This document shows, in pieces, positions 7,928-16,145 of a stretch of DNA of 64,000 nt. The notes below the pieces were generated by a model that saw only the letters and a program-made list of their open reading frames with translations, was not told the DNA's origin and made no database searches. Position 1 is the stretch's first letter; every line of letters starts with the position of its first letter. Source of the stretch: Paenibacillus sp. NEAU-GSW1 (GTDB lineage: Bacteria > Bacillota > Bacilli > Paenibacillales > Paenibacillaceae); contig NZ_WOVL01000029.1 in the NCBI RefSeq assembly GCF_009737085.1, positions 1 to 64,000 on the forward strand, in the 5' to 3' direction. Both the position numbers and the translations under genes were made by a program.

Positions 7928-8599
7928 TCAGTAGGATCCTTCTCCTTCAATCCCATACTTACTACATAAACCGATTTTAATATCGTAACATTTCTCAACT
8001 AGCCCCTCAGATGTTAGACGGTATTTTACTAACTCTTCGGAACCTTTTGTTAGTACGATGTAATATAAACTACCCCCCGTATCAGGTAGCCAATTAAATA
8101 GTTTTATTAAATTAACCTTACTCAAGCTTTCCGTATCAGCTAACTGGAAATAGAGTACGTAAGCTCCATTTATTTCACTCGTTCCTAAAATACTCTTCTC
8201 TACATTAAGCTCAAATGGCAAATTACTACTTTTAAAAGAAACTGAAAGTCCATTAATATATCTCTCTTCTCTCTCATACTCAATAAGCTTCTCGGTATCA
8301 TCCTGCCGATTTTCAATAATTTGGCTAATGATTATTGGTGAAAAAAAAGCTAAAATGAAGAGAACAATACTGACAGAAAACAGTATTGCCTTCTGCTTTC
8401 TCAGCTTCATTAACAACCATACATAACTAGCACTAATTGCTACTAGAAGAATTCCCGAGAAAATTGATTCCGCCACATTCCCTGTTTCAATCCAGACCCC
8501 ATTAGAAGGCAATTGGAAAATGAGCATAAGCAGTAAATAATAAAACGCCACTCCTGATATAATGCTTAGTACGATAATCAAGATACTTTTTAACCTCAC
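7928..8599 (-). CDS. uncharacterised membrane protein
   Basis: A 223-residue protein with three predicted membrane segments in the first half (about 5-27, 45-65, 72-92) and a soluble C-terminal domain of about 125 residues. The start is GTG at 8599 after GAGGGGGATTTAA. The soluble part (around FELNVEKSILG and YYIVLTKGSEELVKYRL) resembles extracytoplasmic sensor-like domains but I do not recognise a family. A short frame downstream (about 7753-7927), with AIRCYERLGF, looks like the tail of a lost acetyltransferase. Confidence 0.65.
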   Translation of the reverse strand: MRLKSILIIVLSIISGVAFYYLLLMLIFQLPSNGVWIETGNVAESIFSGILLVAISASYVWLLMKLRKQKAILFSVSIVLFILAFFSPIIISQIIENRQDDTEKLIEYEREERYINGLSVSFKSSNLPFELNVEKSILGTSEINGAYVLYFQLADTESLSKVNLIKLFNWLPDTGGSLYYIVLTKGSEELVKYRLTSEGLVEKCYDIKIGLCSKYGIEGEGSY

Positions 8600-8893
8600 T
8601 TAAATCCCCCTCAAAAATCCAATTTCTTAAATATTTCCCGCTTTTTTCAGTGAAATAAAAATCCAGTAAGATTTAAAAAAGTTATTAAATAATATTGATC
8701 CTGTTCCCCTCTCATCTATATTGTCAAAATTTGATTATATTCACCATTATACATTTTTCAACTGTCGAATGCTGTCTTATCATACAATCTGAATCCGTGA
8801 TATAACTATCTGATAACCGTATTATTCTTGAAGAATCCGCCGATTTGCTCAAACGGGCGAAGGCTCCATTAAAATACGGATGATTTCATTGAC

Positions 8894-9314
8894 ATGAGCC
8901 TTCGATACGCACGGTGCATCACTAACCTGCCGATCCTCGCACGATTAGATGGCGGTAATGATGCTTCTGATAATGTGAATCTACTGCTGGACCAAGAAGC
9001 TGACTTTATTATTAAACGGAATCCTCGTAAGGAGTCCGATCTGCCGAGTGACAGAGCGTACCATTGAGCGAGATGGTCAGGCGCTTCTTATTCCTGATGT
9101 TGAGTTTTCGCTGAATTGGACAACACTCGAATGCTCAGAGGAACAAGTTGTCGATCTGTACAAAGACCATGCAACAAGTGAGCAGTTCCATAGCGAAATT
9201 AAATCTGACTTAACCTCGAACGTCTGCCTTCAGACAAATTCGCAACGAATGACCTCATTTTGCATTCTGGTTCAGAATGGAAGCCAATCCAATGTGCCAT
9301 GCTGCGATGAATAG
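8894..9314 (+). pseudogene. remnant of an IS1380-family transposase
   Basis: The first frame, from ATG at 8894, contains LARLDGGNDASDNV and DQEADFIIKRNPRKES and then stops near 9064. A second frame from 9048 contains ERTIERDGQALLIPDVEF, QVVDLYKDHATSEQFHSE and IKSDLT. These are blocks of an IS1380-type DDE transposase (substrate-strand motif LDxGND and the later EQFHSEIK block). About 40 codons between the blocks are deleted and the 3' part is frameshifted. Upstream of it, 8600-8890, I see only AT-rich sequence without a gene. Confidence 0.75.
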
Positions 9315-9341
9315 TGAGATATCACGGATTCAGGTACGAAT

Positions 9342-9368
9342 AAAAAAAAGCCGCATTTCATGCGACTT
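9342..9368 (-). terminator. Rho-independent terminator after the LOG-family gene
   Basis: Read on the minus strand, AAGTCGCAT and ATGCGGCTT form a nine-pair stem (one G-U pair) with a three-base loop, followed by TTTTTTT. It lies 34 bp past the stop codon of the gene at 9402. The same hairpin type recurs at 11424, 12970 and 39159. Confidence 0.85.
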
Positions 9369-9401
9369 CTGCTTTAGACAATTATAGTATATTATTGCAG
9401 C

Positions 9402-9983
9402 TTAAACACGCTGATCATTCAGATACGTTTTGACCGAAGGAGCAACATAATTGGAAAACTGCTCCAGAACACCTGCAGCAGTCGTATCTGTAATGAACAT
9501 CGAACGATACTTAGACTGCATAAATTGTTCGCGCTGCATCGTTTCAAACATCGAGACAATCGGATCGAAATATTGATTTACATTTAATAAGCCGCACGGT
9601 TTTTGATGCAAGCCCAGTTGTCCCCAAGTGAATATTTCAAAATATTCTTCCATCGTTCCGGGACCTCCAGGCAGAGCGATGAAGCCGTCCGCCAATTCCG
9701 ACATTTTGGCTTTACGTTCGTGCATGGACTCGACCATAATGAGATCGGTAAGACCTTTATGGGCAATTTCGCGGCTTTGGAGGAAGAATGGAAGGATTCC
9801 GATCACCTCTCCGCCTTGCTCCAGTACAGCGTCTGCGACAGTTCCCATCAGCCCCACATTCGCTCCGCCATAAATGAGTGTGATCTGACGTTTGGCAAGT
9901 TCCTGGCCTAGTTTTACTGCGCTTTCTTTATATATAGGGGAGGCTCCTTCACTGGAGCCGCAGAATACCGCTATTGATTTCAT
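9402..9983 (-). CDS. LOG-family protein (TIGR00730, Rossmann fold)
   Basis: A 193-residue protein starting at the ATG of MKSIAVFCGSS, preceded by TTGGAGAATTCGATT; an in-frame TTG five codons upstream lacks a usable site. The family signature motifs are complete: GGANVGLMG (39-47), MHERK (88-92) and PGGPGTMEE (105-113). Bacterial LOG proteins hydrolyse nucleoside 5'-monophosphates to free base and ribose 5-phosphate; plant and actinobacterial members make active cytokinins. It lies just downstream of the alditol oxidase gene in the same direction, with a gap of 26 bp, so the two may be co-transcribed. Confidence 0.9.
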   Translation of the reverse strand: MKSIAVFCGSSEGASPIYKESAVKLGQELAKRQITLIYGGANVGLMGTVADAVLEQGGEVIGILPFFLQSREIAHKGLTDLIMVESMHERKAKMSELADGFIALPGGPGTMEEYFEIFTWGQLGLHQKPCGLLNVNQYFDPIVSMFETMQREQFMQSKYRSMFITDTTAAGVLEQFSNYVAPSVKTYLNDQRV

Positions 9984-10009
9984 AATCGAATTCTCCAATT
10001 CTATTAGCT

Positions 10010-11287
10010 TTATTGCGCCATCACATAAGTATCCACGAACGAGTTCCGAAACTTCCCTTCAGGATCGTAACGCAGCAGCAGCTGGCGGAAATCAGGCAAC
10101 CGTTCAAACAGCGATTGCACTCTTCCTGCATCCATTGTGAAAAGCTTCGCCCAGTGAGGGCGCGCTCCGAACGGCTCCAACTCCTTCTCAATAAGCGGAA
10201 GAACTTGACGAACGCTCTCCCAATCCTGCTTCCATGTAAAATGGAACCCGACACTGTTTTGCCGGTAGCAAGGACTCATCCAGAAGTTGTCTGCGGCTAT
10301 TGTACGTACCTCGGAAATAAAAAGATGCGGCGCGATTTGATCGCGCAGTCTGTCGAGAGCGCGCAGTGCCTCATACGCATGCTGCCGTTCCACAAAATAC
10401 TCGCTTTGCAGCTCATTGCCTGCGCTTGGCGTGAAATCCATGCGAAAATGCGGCAGCCGCTCATGCCATGGACCCGCGACACCTAACTGTTCGCTGCAGT
10501 TTACCGCAGATTGACCAGGCACTGGATGGCGTTTTTCCGGAGCGGACAATGCCCCGAAGAAATCGGTTAACGAATCATCTGGATCAGCTGAAAGTTCCCC
10601 TCCAGTCTTAACCTTCCGCTTCACCCACACTTGATTAAATGCCGGAGCAGTCCAATCGGTAAACAAACTGACACTGTACGCAGCGGAAAAAATCTCATTC
10701 AAACTGCCGTCCAAAGCAGACAATGGAAGCTGGTCGTAAACAGTCTGACTTATATGAAAAGAAGGTACTACGTCGAGCGTAAGCTTCGTTACTACGCCAA
10801 GCCCGCCAAGCCCTACAACTGCTCCCTCGAAATCCGGGTCTATTCCGCGTGTAAGAACTACCGCTTCACCGTCGGCTTTCACTAACTCGATAGAACGGAC
10901 GGCATCTGCCAGTCCGGCGTTCTGATCGCCCGATCCGTGAGTAGCAGTCGCGACTGCGCCGGCCACGCTGATATGCGGCAATGACGCCAAGTTGTGCAGC
11001 GCGCAGCCATGTTCGTGTAAATAATGGCACAAATCCCCGTAACGAATACCGCCCTCAACCGTAACTGTCCCTTGCTCCCGATCGAGCTCAATTACCCGAT
11101 TGAGCTTCCGAAGCGATAACTGGGTGCCGAAGGTGTCGGCGATCCCGTTAAAGGAGTGGCGCGAGCCGAGTACGCGAATGCTTTGGCAACGAACAACGAT
11201 GTCGCGAACTTCTTCCAGCTTTTCCGGTTCAAGCCATTCCAACGAATTGTAACGGTAATTTCCAGCCCAGTTCAAATTTTGTTCCAT
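10010..11287 (-). CDS. FAD-dependent alditol (xylitol) oxidase
   Basis: A 425-residue VAO-family flavoprotein with a D-arabinono-lactone-oxidase C-terminal domain. Similarity to Streptomyces alditol oxidase is strong over the full length, in blocks such as NWAGN (6-10), LGSRHSFN (40-47), ASLPHISVAGAVATATHGSG, YSVSLFTDW, HPVPGQSAVNC, GPWHERLPHFR and RPHWAKLFT. His44 in RHSF matches the histidine that binds FAD covalently. The enzyme oxidises C1 of sugar alcohols such as xylitol with O2, giving the aldose and H2O2. No signal peptide is visible. The start follows AGGAGGTGCTCAT. Confidence 0.9.
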   Translation of the reverse strand: MEQNLNWAGNYRYNSLEWLEPEKLEEVRDIVVRCQSIRVLGSRHSFNGIADTFGTQLSLRKLNRVIELDREQGTVTVEGGIRYGDLCHYLHEHGCALHNLASLPHISVAGAVATATHGSGDQNAGLADAVRSIELVKADGEAVVLTRGIDPDFEGAVVGLGGLGVVTKLTLDVVPSFHISQTVYDQLPLSALDGSLNEIFSAAYSVSLFTDWTAPAFNQVWVKRKVKTGGELSADPDDSLTDFFGALSAPEKRHPVPGQSAVNCSEQLGVAGPWHERLPHFRMDFTPSAGNELQSEYFVERQHAYEALRALDRLRDQIAPHLFISEVRTIAADNFWMSPCYRQNSVGFHFTWKQDWESVRQVLPLIEKELEPFGARPHWAKLFTMDAGRVQSLFERLPDFRQLLLRYDPEGKFRNSFVDTYVMAQ

Positions 11288-11423
11288 ATGAGCACCTCCT
11301 GTTGTGCGTACGTGGCGGCCAATTCATGTACATCCTGCTCTGCGTAATTTAAACGCATACCTAGAGGTTAATCTATTATGATTAACGTTACAAGGCATAA
11401 ACTCTCATTAAGCAAAAATAAAA

Positions 11424-11443
11424 AAGCCGCAAATTATGCGGCT
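11424..11443 (-). terminator. Rho-independent terminator after the DUF6376 lipoprotein gene
   Basis: AAGCCGCA and TGCGGCTT form an eight-pair stem. On the minus strand it is followed by TTTTATTTTTGC. The transcript of the lipoprotein gene (ending at 11538) would run into it. Between the stop and the hairpin a coding-like frame reads FDIYESNNRFEETFPKG, perhaps the tail of a lost gene. Confidence 0.8.
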
Positions 11444-11537
11444 TCTATTGCTGCTTGTCGCTATTTAATAACTTCTGCAACACCTTTTGGGAATGTCTCT
11501 TCAAAGCGATTGTTACTTTCGTATATGTCAAACCATG

Positions 11538-11975
11538 TTATACGCCTAAATTTTCGATTCGATTAATCAAGCTCGTTATGTCGTTGATCGTTGTCAAAAT
11601 TGGCGAGTTTTCAAGCTGATCCAGTGCAAGATGGCCCTCGGCTAATACTTGGTTAATCTCATCCAACAGCAACTTATTTTTTTCAAGCAATTGTTGATGC
11701 AGATCCTTTGCAATTGCCGGCGCTTCGATCAAGTTGAATTGTTCAATCTCCGTTCGTAAAGCAATTAATTGGTCTTCAAGCTTTTGTAACGTATCCGGGT
11801 TAGTTGCGGCATCCTGAATCATTTGCGGGGCTTGCTCTGCAAATGCAGTTAAGCTATTAATATGTTCTGTAGCTTGATTCACATAGCCCAACGTGTTATC
11901 TGCCTCTTCTATGAACGAGCATGCACTTAATGCCATGGAGGAAACGACAAGTAAGAGGATCATCAATTTTTTCAT
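11538..11975 (-). CDS. DUF6376-type lipoprotein
   Basis: A 145-residue protein with a lipoprotein signal peptide: MKKLMILLLVV core, then lipobox LSAC with Cys19 as the modified residue. The mature part is almost entirely helical, with NTLGYVNQATEHINSL and IEQFNLIEAPAIAKDLHQQL as the recognisable blocks, matching small Bacillales lipoproteins of the DUF6376 family. It should be anchored to the outer face of the cytoplasmic membrane. Function is unknown. The site GGAAGGAAGATAAAA precedes the ATG. Confidence 0.8.
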   Translation of the reverse strand: MKKLMILLLVVSSMALSACSFIEEADNTLGYVNQATEHINSLTAFAEQAPQMIQDAATNPDTLQKLEDQLIALRTEIEQFNLIEAPAIAKDLHQQLLEKNKLLLDEINQVLAEGHLALDQLENSPILTTINDITSLINRIENLGV

Positions 11976-12014
11976 TTTTTTTATCTTCCTTCCGCTTTGT
12001 TTTAAGTTTTTACG

Positions 12015-12179
12015 TCATTCATGGAAAATGGTTTCCAAATCTCTCCTTCTTTGCGGGGATTGCCACCATAAATCATTCTCGGTCGTTTGCGGAATCTGCT
12101 CCAAATCTAGCACTTCTCCTATTTTAGGAATCTTATAAGCGATATTGTGGTTCTCGGCTGCTGCCGAGCCCCTTCTCGC
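12015..12179 (-). other. coding-like continuation after the stop of the nucleotidyltransferase gene
   Basis: After the TAG that ends the gene at 12180 the same frame stays open for 54 codons and reads protein-like sequence (IAYKIPKIGEVLDLEQIPQ, TTENDLWWQSPQRRR) up to a TGA at 12015. No start codon with a ribosome site is present in it. It may be a relic of a fused or neighbouring gene, or a C-terminal extension lost through a nonsense mutation. It does not look like the C-terminus of GtaB. Confidence 0.25.
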
Positions 12180-12908
12180 CTAACGTCCTAATGCGTTATT
12201 CGTTTTCATCCAATTTTCTTTCGTTCCGGTATCCCAACGTTTTCCTTGATAGGCGATTCCGTATGCTTTTCCTTTTTTCATAACCGTATTTATCGCTTCG
12301 GTTAAGTAGATTTCACCGCCATGTTGTTGCAAAGCTTCGATTGCGCTAAATATTTCGTGCGTTGCAACAAATCTTCCGGTCGACGTATATGACGATTCGA
12401 AATGGTCGATTGGTTTTTCGATGAATTCATATAATTTGAAAACGGCAGCATTCCATTTTTCTAAAGACAAACAGTTGTATATTTTAAGCTCTTCCTGACC
12501 TGCCTCTTCAATCCCCGTCACGATACTTGCATCCATCTGTTCAAAATGTTCAATTAATTGCTTCATGACCGGCACTTTACTTTCGAAAATATCATCTGCA
12601 TAACAAATACCGAATGGACCTTCCTTCAACGCTTTTTTAGCCAAGTACAAAGCTGGAGCTGTTCCATTTATATTTTCCTGTACGACAAACTGGATATTAG
12701 AATTGTCTTTGTAATATTCCTCGATAATTTCTTTCTTGTGTCCAACTACGATAATAATATGATCGATGCCAGATTCCGTCAGCTCCTCGACCACATAATC
12801 AATTATCGGTTTGGTTCCGATCGGCAGCATAGGTTTCGGAATTACCTTTGTAATGGGAAGCAGTCTAGTTCCCAAACCTGCGGCTAATATAACAGCTTGT
12901 TTAACCAT
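12180..12908 (-). CDS. sugar-phosphate nucleotidyltransferase (UDP-glucose pyrophosphorylase-like)
   Basis: A 242-residue GalU/GtaB-type enzyme. The N-terminal signature is complete: AGLGTRLLPITKVIPKPMLP with GTKPIIDYVVEE after it. The metal-binding DD is in CYADDIF (100-106) and the FIEKP motif is present (162-166). Such enzymes join UTP or dTTP with glucose 1-phosphate to form the nucleotide sugar used for cell-wall and exopolysaccharide synthesis. It is about 50 residues shorter than GtaB, and the frame continues open past its TAG stop. The start follows GGAGGAAAAAGT. No polysaccharide gene lies next to it. Confidence 0.85.
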   Translation of the reverse strand: MVKQAVILAAGLGTRLLPITKVIPKPMLPIGTKPIIDYVVEELTESGIDHIIIVVGHKKEIIEEYYKDNSNIQFVVQENINGTAPALYLAKKALKEGPFGICYADDIFESKVPVMKQLIEHFEQMDASIVTGIEEAGQEELKIYNCLSLEKWNAAVFKLYEFIEKPIDHFESSYTSTGRFVATHEIFSAIEALQQHGGEIYLTEAINTVMKKGKAYGIAYQGKRWDTGTKENWMKTNNALGR

Positions 12909-12960
12909 ACTTTTTCCTCCGTCGCAATATTCATTTGACCCGCAGCAAGAACGGTCCTAC

Positions 12961-12990
12961 AAAAATAAAAAGCCGCCATCCATGCGACTT
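12961..12990 (-). terminator. Rho-independent terminator upstream of the nucleotidyltransferase gene
   Basis: On the minus strand AAGTCGC and GGCGGCTT form the stem (one G-U pair), followed by TTTTATTTTT. It would end the transcript of the membrane protein gene at 13064-13606. Confidence 0.8.
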
Positions 12991-13063
12991 TGTGCTAAGC
13001 ATTGTATTCGCCCTTAGAACAACCGTTCGACTCAAGCCTCTGCAGCCGCTCGGAATCAGGCTT

Positions 13064-13606
13064 CTATCTAAAGACCTTCCAGTTTAGAATGAGACAGACT
13101 AACGCAGCTATATTGAGCGGTTCAAAAATGAGATAAATCGGGCCGTATGTGGCAAGCATAATTAAACCGCCTGCGGCATTTAGTACGGTTAACGTTAAGG
13201 CAAAAAAATATGCTTTCATTTTCAACAATTGAATTCCAAGCCAAATACCGCCCGCCATGAAAAGCAAATTTAATAGACCAAAGGAAGTAGAATGAATCGA
13301 GATCTGATACATTCCCAGCATACCAGACAATCCTGCTGTAACCAAAATCAGTATGCCAGCAGCTGTCAAAGTTCCAGGCCTTTTATCCGGCATCACATTC
13401 GTCTTATCTCTTTCTTTCCCGCCCCAATGATCTTTATTATCCTTATCAACATACGGGGCCCCTCCGATAATAACCGCGGCTAAGACGTTGCCAACCATGC
13501 CGGCAAAAAACCAAAGCACAGCATTTTTCCCGCGCCGAGTTGCCATATAAGCGCACATACACGCAACAAAAAATGTTGGTACGATATATTCCCAAATACT
13601 ATTCAT
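13064..13606 (-). CDS. uncharacterised multi-pass membrane protein
   Basis: A 180-residue protein with about six hydrophobic segments (near 5-20, 28-47, 79-99, 108-126, 131-150 and 156-175) separated by short loops; the longest loop (about 50-78) is hydrophilic and charged. The start ATG follows GCAGAGGTTGA. I do not recognise the family. It stands alone between two terminators. Confidence 0.6.
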   Translation of the reverse strand: MNSIWEYIVPTFFVACMCAYMATRRGKNAVLWFFAGMVGNVLAAVIIGGAPYVDKDNKDHWGGKERDKTNVMPDKRPGTLTAAGILILVTAGLSGMLGMYQISIHSTSFGLLNLLFMAGGIWLGIQLLKMKAYFFALTLTVLNAAGGLIMLATYGPIYLIFEPLNIAALVCLILNWKVFR

Positions 13607-13769
13607 TCAACCTCTGCTTCTCCTTTTGTAGCGGAATCTTTCATGAAACAGGACGAACAGAATTAAGACGCGCCATTCTATACGAGTGAAAAAAACAGCC
13701 AATACATATATTATCAAAATATGACATCATATTCTATAGATTGTTTCAAATCAATAGATTCCAATAAAA

Positions 13770-13801
13770 AAGCCATTCCCCGTAATCTCGGAGAATGACT
13801 T
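13770..13801 (-). terminator. Rho-independent terminator after the serine hydrolase gene
   Basis: AAGTCATTCTCCG and CGGGGAATGGCTT pair over about 13 positions with mismatches and are followed on the minus strand by TTTTATTGG. It lies 34 bp beyond the stop codon at 13835. Confidence 0.8.
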
Positions 13802-13834
13802 GTGCAAGGCTGCAAAGCGAGTGTTTCTTGTGCC

Positions 13835-15010
13835 TTATAGGGAGCTTACGACAATATTGCGCAGCTTGCGAGTAAGCGAAGTCGTCCCTGCATCTTTTTT
13901 CTGGATCATGAACAAAATAGTCAATCCGTCTTGCGGACAATTGCCGAAGTAAGCGCCTAACCAGCCATCCCAGCCATATTCCCCGGGACTTCCGATAATG
14001 CCTGCTTTAGTTGTGTCTGTCATAATGCGCATCAGGTTGCCGTAGCTATGCCCGCTGAGCGTATGCCACGACTCATAGCTTTTCTGCTGACGTTCATTTA
14101 ACGTTGCAGACGTTAAGTACTTAACCGTTCGAGGCCGCAAAATTTGAACGCCGGAAAGGCTTCCGTTATTCATTAACATAGTCGTAAATTTAGCGGAGTC
14201 ATCAATCGTCGACACCAAACCGGCGCCTCCCGATTCGAATTCAGGGCTGTGATCCATCGGATTATTAATTCCAAGATGATTTCCTGTAAACGCTGTCAAA
14301 CCGCCCTGACCGTTATCTGCATAGGTCGTAACCAGACGACTTCTTTTATGCTCAGGCAGCCAGAATCCGGTATCCTTCATTTCCAACGGATCAAACAATT
14401 CTTTTTGCATAAATTCGCCTAATCGCATGCCGCTTGCGACTTCAATAACCGCACCCAGCACATCGGCCGAGATACCGTATTGCCAGGACGATCCGGGCTG
14501 AAAAGAAAGCGGTGCTTCGCCAATCCGGTTCATCGCTTCCAGCGTGCTTAGAGGCGATTCGCCCGATAGGCTCCGATCGATTTCCTTAAGCACTTCCTCA
14601 GTTGCTCGGCCGGCTTTGTCGGTGCCGCCATACACCAATCCAGACGTCATGCCAAGCAAGTCATATATATTGACTTCTCTTTCCGCCGGAACCAATTCGC
14701 CGTTCTTCTCCACCATTTGGTTTTTGAATCCGGGCAAGAACGTGCTCACCGGATCGAACAAGTCGATTACTCCGCGTTCCAGCAAAATCATCGCGGATAC
14801 GGCCGTAATTGGCTTTGTCATGGAATATAGTCTAAATATCGAATCTCTCGTAATCGGACGTTCCGTTGCTATGTCAGCCATGCCGTCTTCATGATAGAAA
14901 ATTTCCTTGCCGTCTTTGATCACCATAAAATTGGCGCCAGCCGCTTCATTGTTGGTAATGCTTGTGCGAAGCGTTGTTTTCAGTTGATGAATGACCGTTG
15001 GATCCAACAT
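13835..15010 (-). CDS. serine hydrolase of the beta-lactamase / family VIII esterase type
   Basis: A 391-residue protein of the class C beta-lactamase fold. The nucleophile motif SxxK is SMTK (Ser63, Lys66), and the tyrosine of the second motif is in WQYGIS. The C-terminal region carries YGWDGWLGAYF, typical of EstB-like esterases in place of a KTG box. No signal peptide is visible, so it is probably cytoplasmic, which argues against antibiotic resistance and for esterase or peptidase activity. The ATG at 15010 follows AGGAAGGGAAACTAAATC. Confidence 0.85.
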   Translation of the reverse strand: MLDPTVIHQLKTTLRTSITNNEAAGANFMVIKDGKEIFYHEDGMADIATERPITRDSIFRLYSMTKPITAVSAMILLERGVIDLFDPVSTFLPGFKNQMVEKNGELVPAEREVNIYDLLGMTSGLVYGGTDKAGRATEEVLKEIDRSLSGESPLSTLEAMNRIGEAPLSFQPGSSWQYGISADVLGAVIEVASGMRLGEFMQKELFDPLEMKDTGFWLPEHKRSRLVTTYADNGQGGLTAFTGNHLGINNPMDHSPEFESGGAGLVSTIDDSAKFTTMLMNNGSLSGVQILRPRTVKYLTSATLNERQQKSYESWHTLSGHSYGNLMRIMTDTTKAGIIGSPGEYGWDGWLGAYFGNCPQDGLTILFMIQKKDAGTTSLTRKLRNIVVSSL

Positions 15011-15105
15011 GATTTAGTTTCCCTTCCTTTCTGCGTCTTATAAACTATCGAATCAAATATTCGATAAAAAATGATAAACTCCTTTGAGCGGTTATGCTAG
15101 CGCAA

Positions 15106-15262
15106 CTATATTTCTTCGATTACGGAATATCCTATTGAGCGATCCTTGCAAGTCCATTCCCATTCTTCATGCATTTTCAGTTTACCGTTGTCTAATCGTT
15201 CAGGCTTCGATTGTGTTTTGAACGGTTTTAAACACTTTGCCATCGTAATTTAACGAAGTCAT
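15106..15262 (-). pseudogene. remnant of an N-acetylglutamate-synthase-like small gene
   Basis: An ATG at 15262, preceded by TGAGGAGAGTACCT, opens MTSLNYDGKVFKTVQNTI and then stops. In another frame the sequence continues with RLDNGKLKMHEEWEWTCKD and RSIGYSVIEEI before a TAG at 15106. The two ends match the start and end of the roughly 110-residue proteins annotated in Bacillales as putative N-acetylglutamate synthase; about 50 codons in the middle are missing. Its site overlaps the YolD stop codon, so it was once the second gene of that operon. Confidence 0.65.
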
Positions 15263-15273
15263 AGGTACTCTCC

Positions 15274-15534
15274 TCAGTATTCCCGCGGATAATTCACACT
15301 CATGATATCCATAAACGGTACTTTATTTATTCCTTCCGAGGCTTCTACATGAACCGTGCCCGTTCTAGAATCCATTTTAACGATTTGCCCTTTAACGGGC
15401 TCTTCTTTACCCCATACTGACAGTACAATAATGGATTGTTCATGAAATGCTTCTGAAAGCTGATTGCCGATCTCTTCTAATACAAATTCATCTCGTGTCG
15501 GTCGTTTTGGAATTTTTGCTTTAGCCATAATCAA
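15274..15534 (-). CDS. YolD-like protein
   Basis: An 86-residue protein of the YolD-like family, recognisable from IPKRPTRDEFVLEEIGNQL and the C-terminal FMDIMSVNYP. YolD-like genes often sit beside Y-family polymerases and are linked to the DNA damage response; here the polymerase gene (45733) is far away. Translation may begin at TTG 15534 (TGGAG six bases upstream) or at the ATG two codons later. It is followed by the decayed gene at 15106-15262. Confidence 0.75.
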   Translation of the reverse strand: MIMAKAKIPKRPTRDEFVLEEIGNQLSEAFHEQSIIVLSVWGKEEPVKGQIVKMDSRTGTVHVEASEGINKVPFMDIMSVNYPREY

Positions 15535-15748
15535 TTTTTACTCCAATCTCAATAGAAAATGAATGTAGTCGTATACCATTAGAATCTTTACGAACAAACC
15601 AACAAGATCATATGTTCGCATGTATCGATAATATAAAAGCCGCTGCAGCCGAACTGTTCAAGCGACTTGATATGGCGCGCGACTCGTTTTCATAAGAAAT
15701 ATCTCTCGGTTTCTCACAGCTATCACCTATTATATCATAAAAATAAAA

Positions 15749-15779
15749 AAGCAGAGAAACATCGCATGCTTCTCTGCTT
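15749..15779 (-). terminator. Rho-independent terminator after the MarR fragment
   Basis: AAGCAGAGAA and TTCTCTGCTT form a ten-pair stem with an eleven-base loop; the minus strand continues with TTTTATTTTTATG. It is intact although the gene it serves is truncated. Confidence 0.85.
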
Positions 15780-15787
15780 TCTACTAA

Positions 15788-16006
15788 TTACTTAGTAGCC
15801 GCGATCCACTGTGAGATCCGTTCATAAAAAACGATTTCCTTCTCATTAAGCGCATCGATTATTTTCCGCTGTCCTAATTCAGTGAGAGATAATAATACCC
15901 CTCTGTGATCGTTAGGAGACGTTTCTTTTTTCACATATTCCTTCATTTCTAATTGCTTTACAAGGCGGCTGACCGCACTTCGATGCGTAGCAGTTGCTTC
16001 TGCCAA
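15788..16006 (-). pseudogene. C-terminal fragment of a MarR-family regulator
   Basis: The frame encodes HRSAVSRLVKQLEMKEYVKK and then HRGVLLSLTELGQRKI, which is the recognition helix and wing of a MarR protein. The N-terminal dimerisation helices, about 60 residues, are absent; upstream sequence (16007-16080) does not contain them. A TTG at 16006 has no ribosome site. The fragment retains its terminator. It is most likely a 5'-truncated relic. Confidence 0.7.
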
Positions 16007-16145
16007 AGCAAAGTCTATTGAACCTGTCTCGCCTGGAGGCGATACCGAGGAGTTGTTGAAGAGTAAAGGGGTTTTGACACCTATAAAGGCTTGATCAATT
16101 CAATATAAAAAGGACCGCGTATTTGCGCGATCCCTTGCTTTCCTA

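Noticed and set aside
7753..7998. Minus-strand frame of 81 codons after the membrane protein gene
   Set aside because: Only AIRCYERLGF resembles an acetyltransferase end; there is no start and it overlaps the membrane protein gene.
11444..11537. Coding-like tail FDIYESNNRFEETFPKG
   Set aside because: Too short to identify and without a start; mentioned with the neighbouring terminator only.
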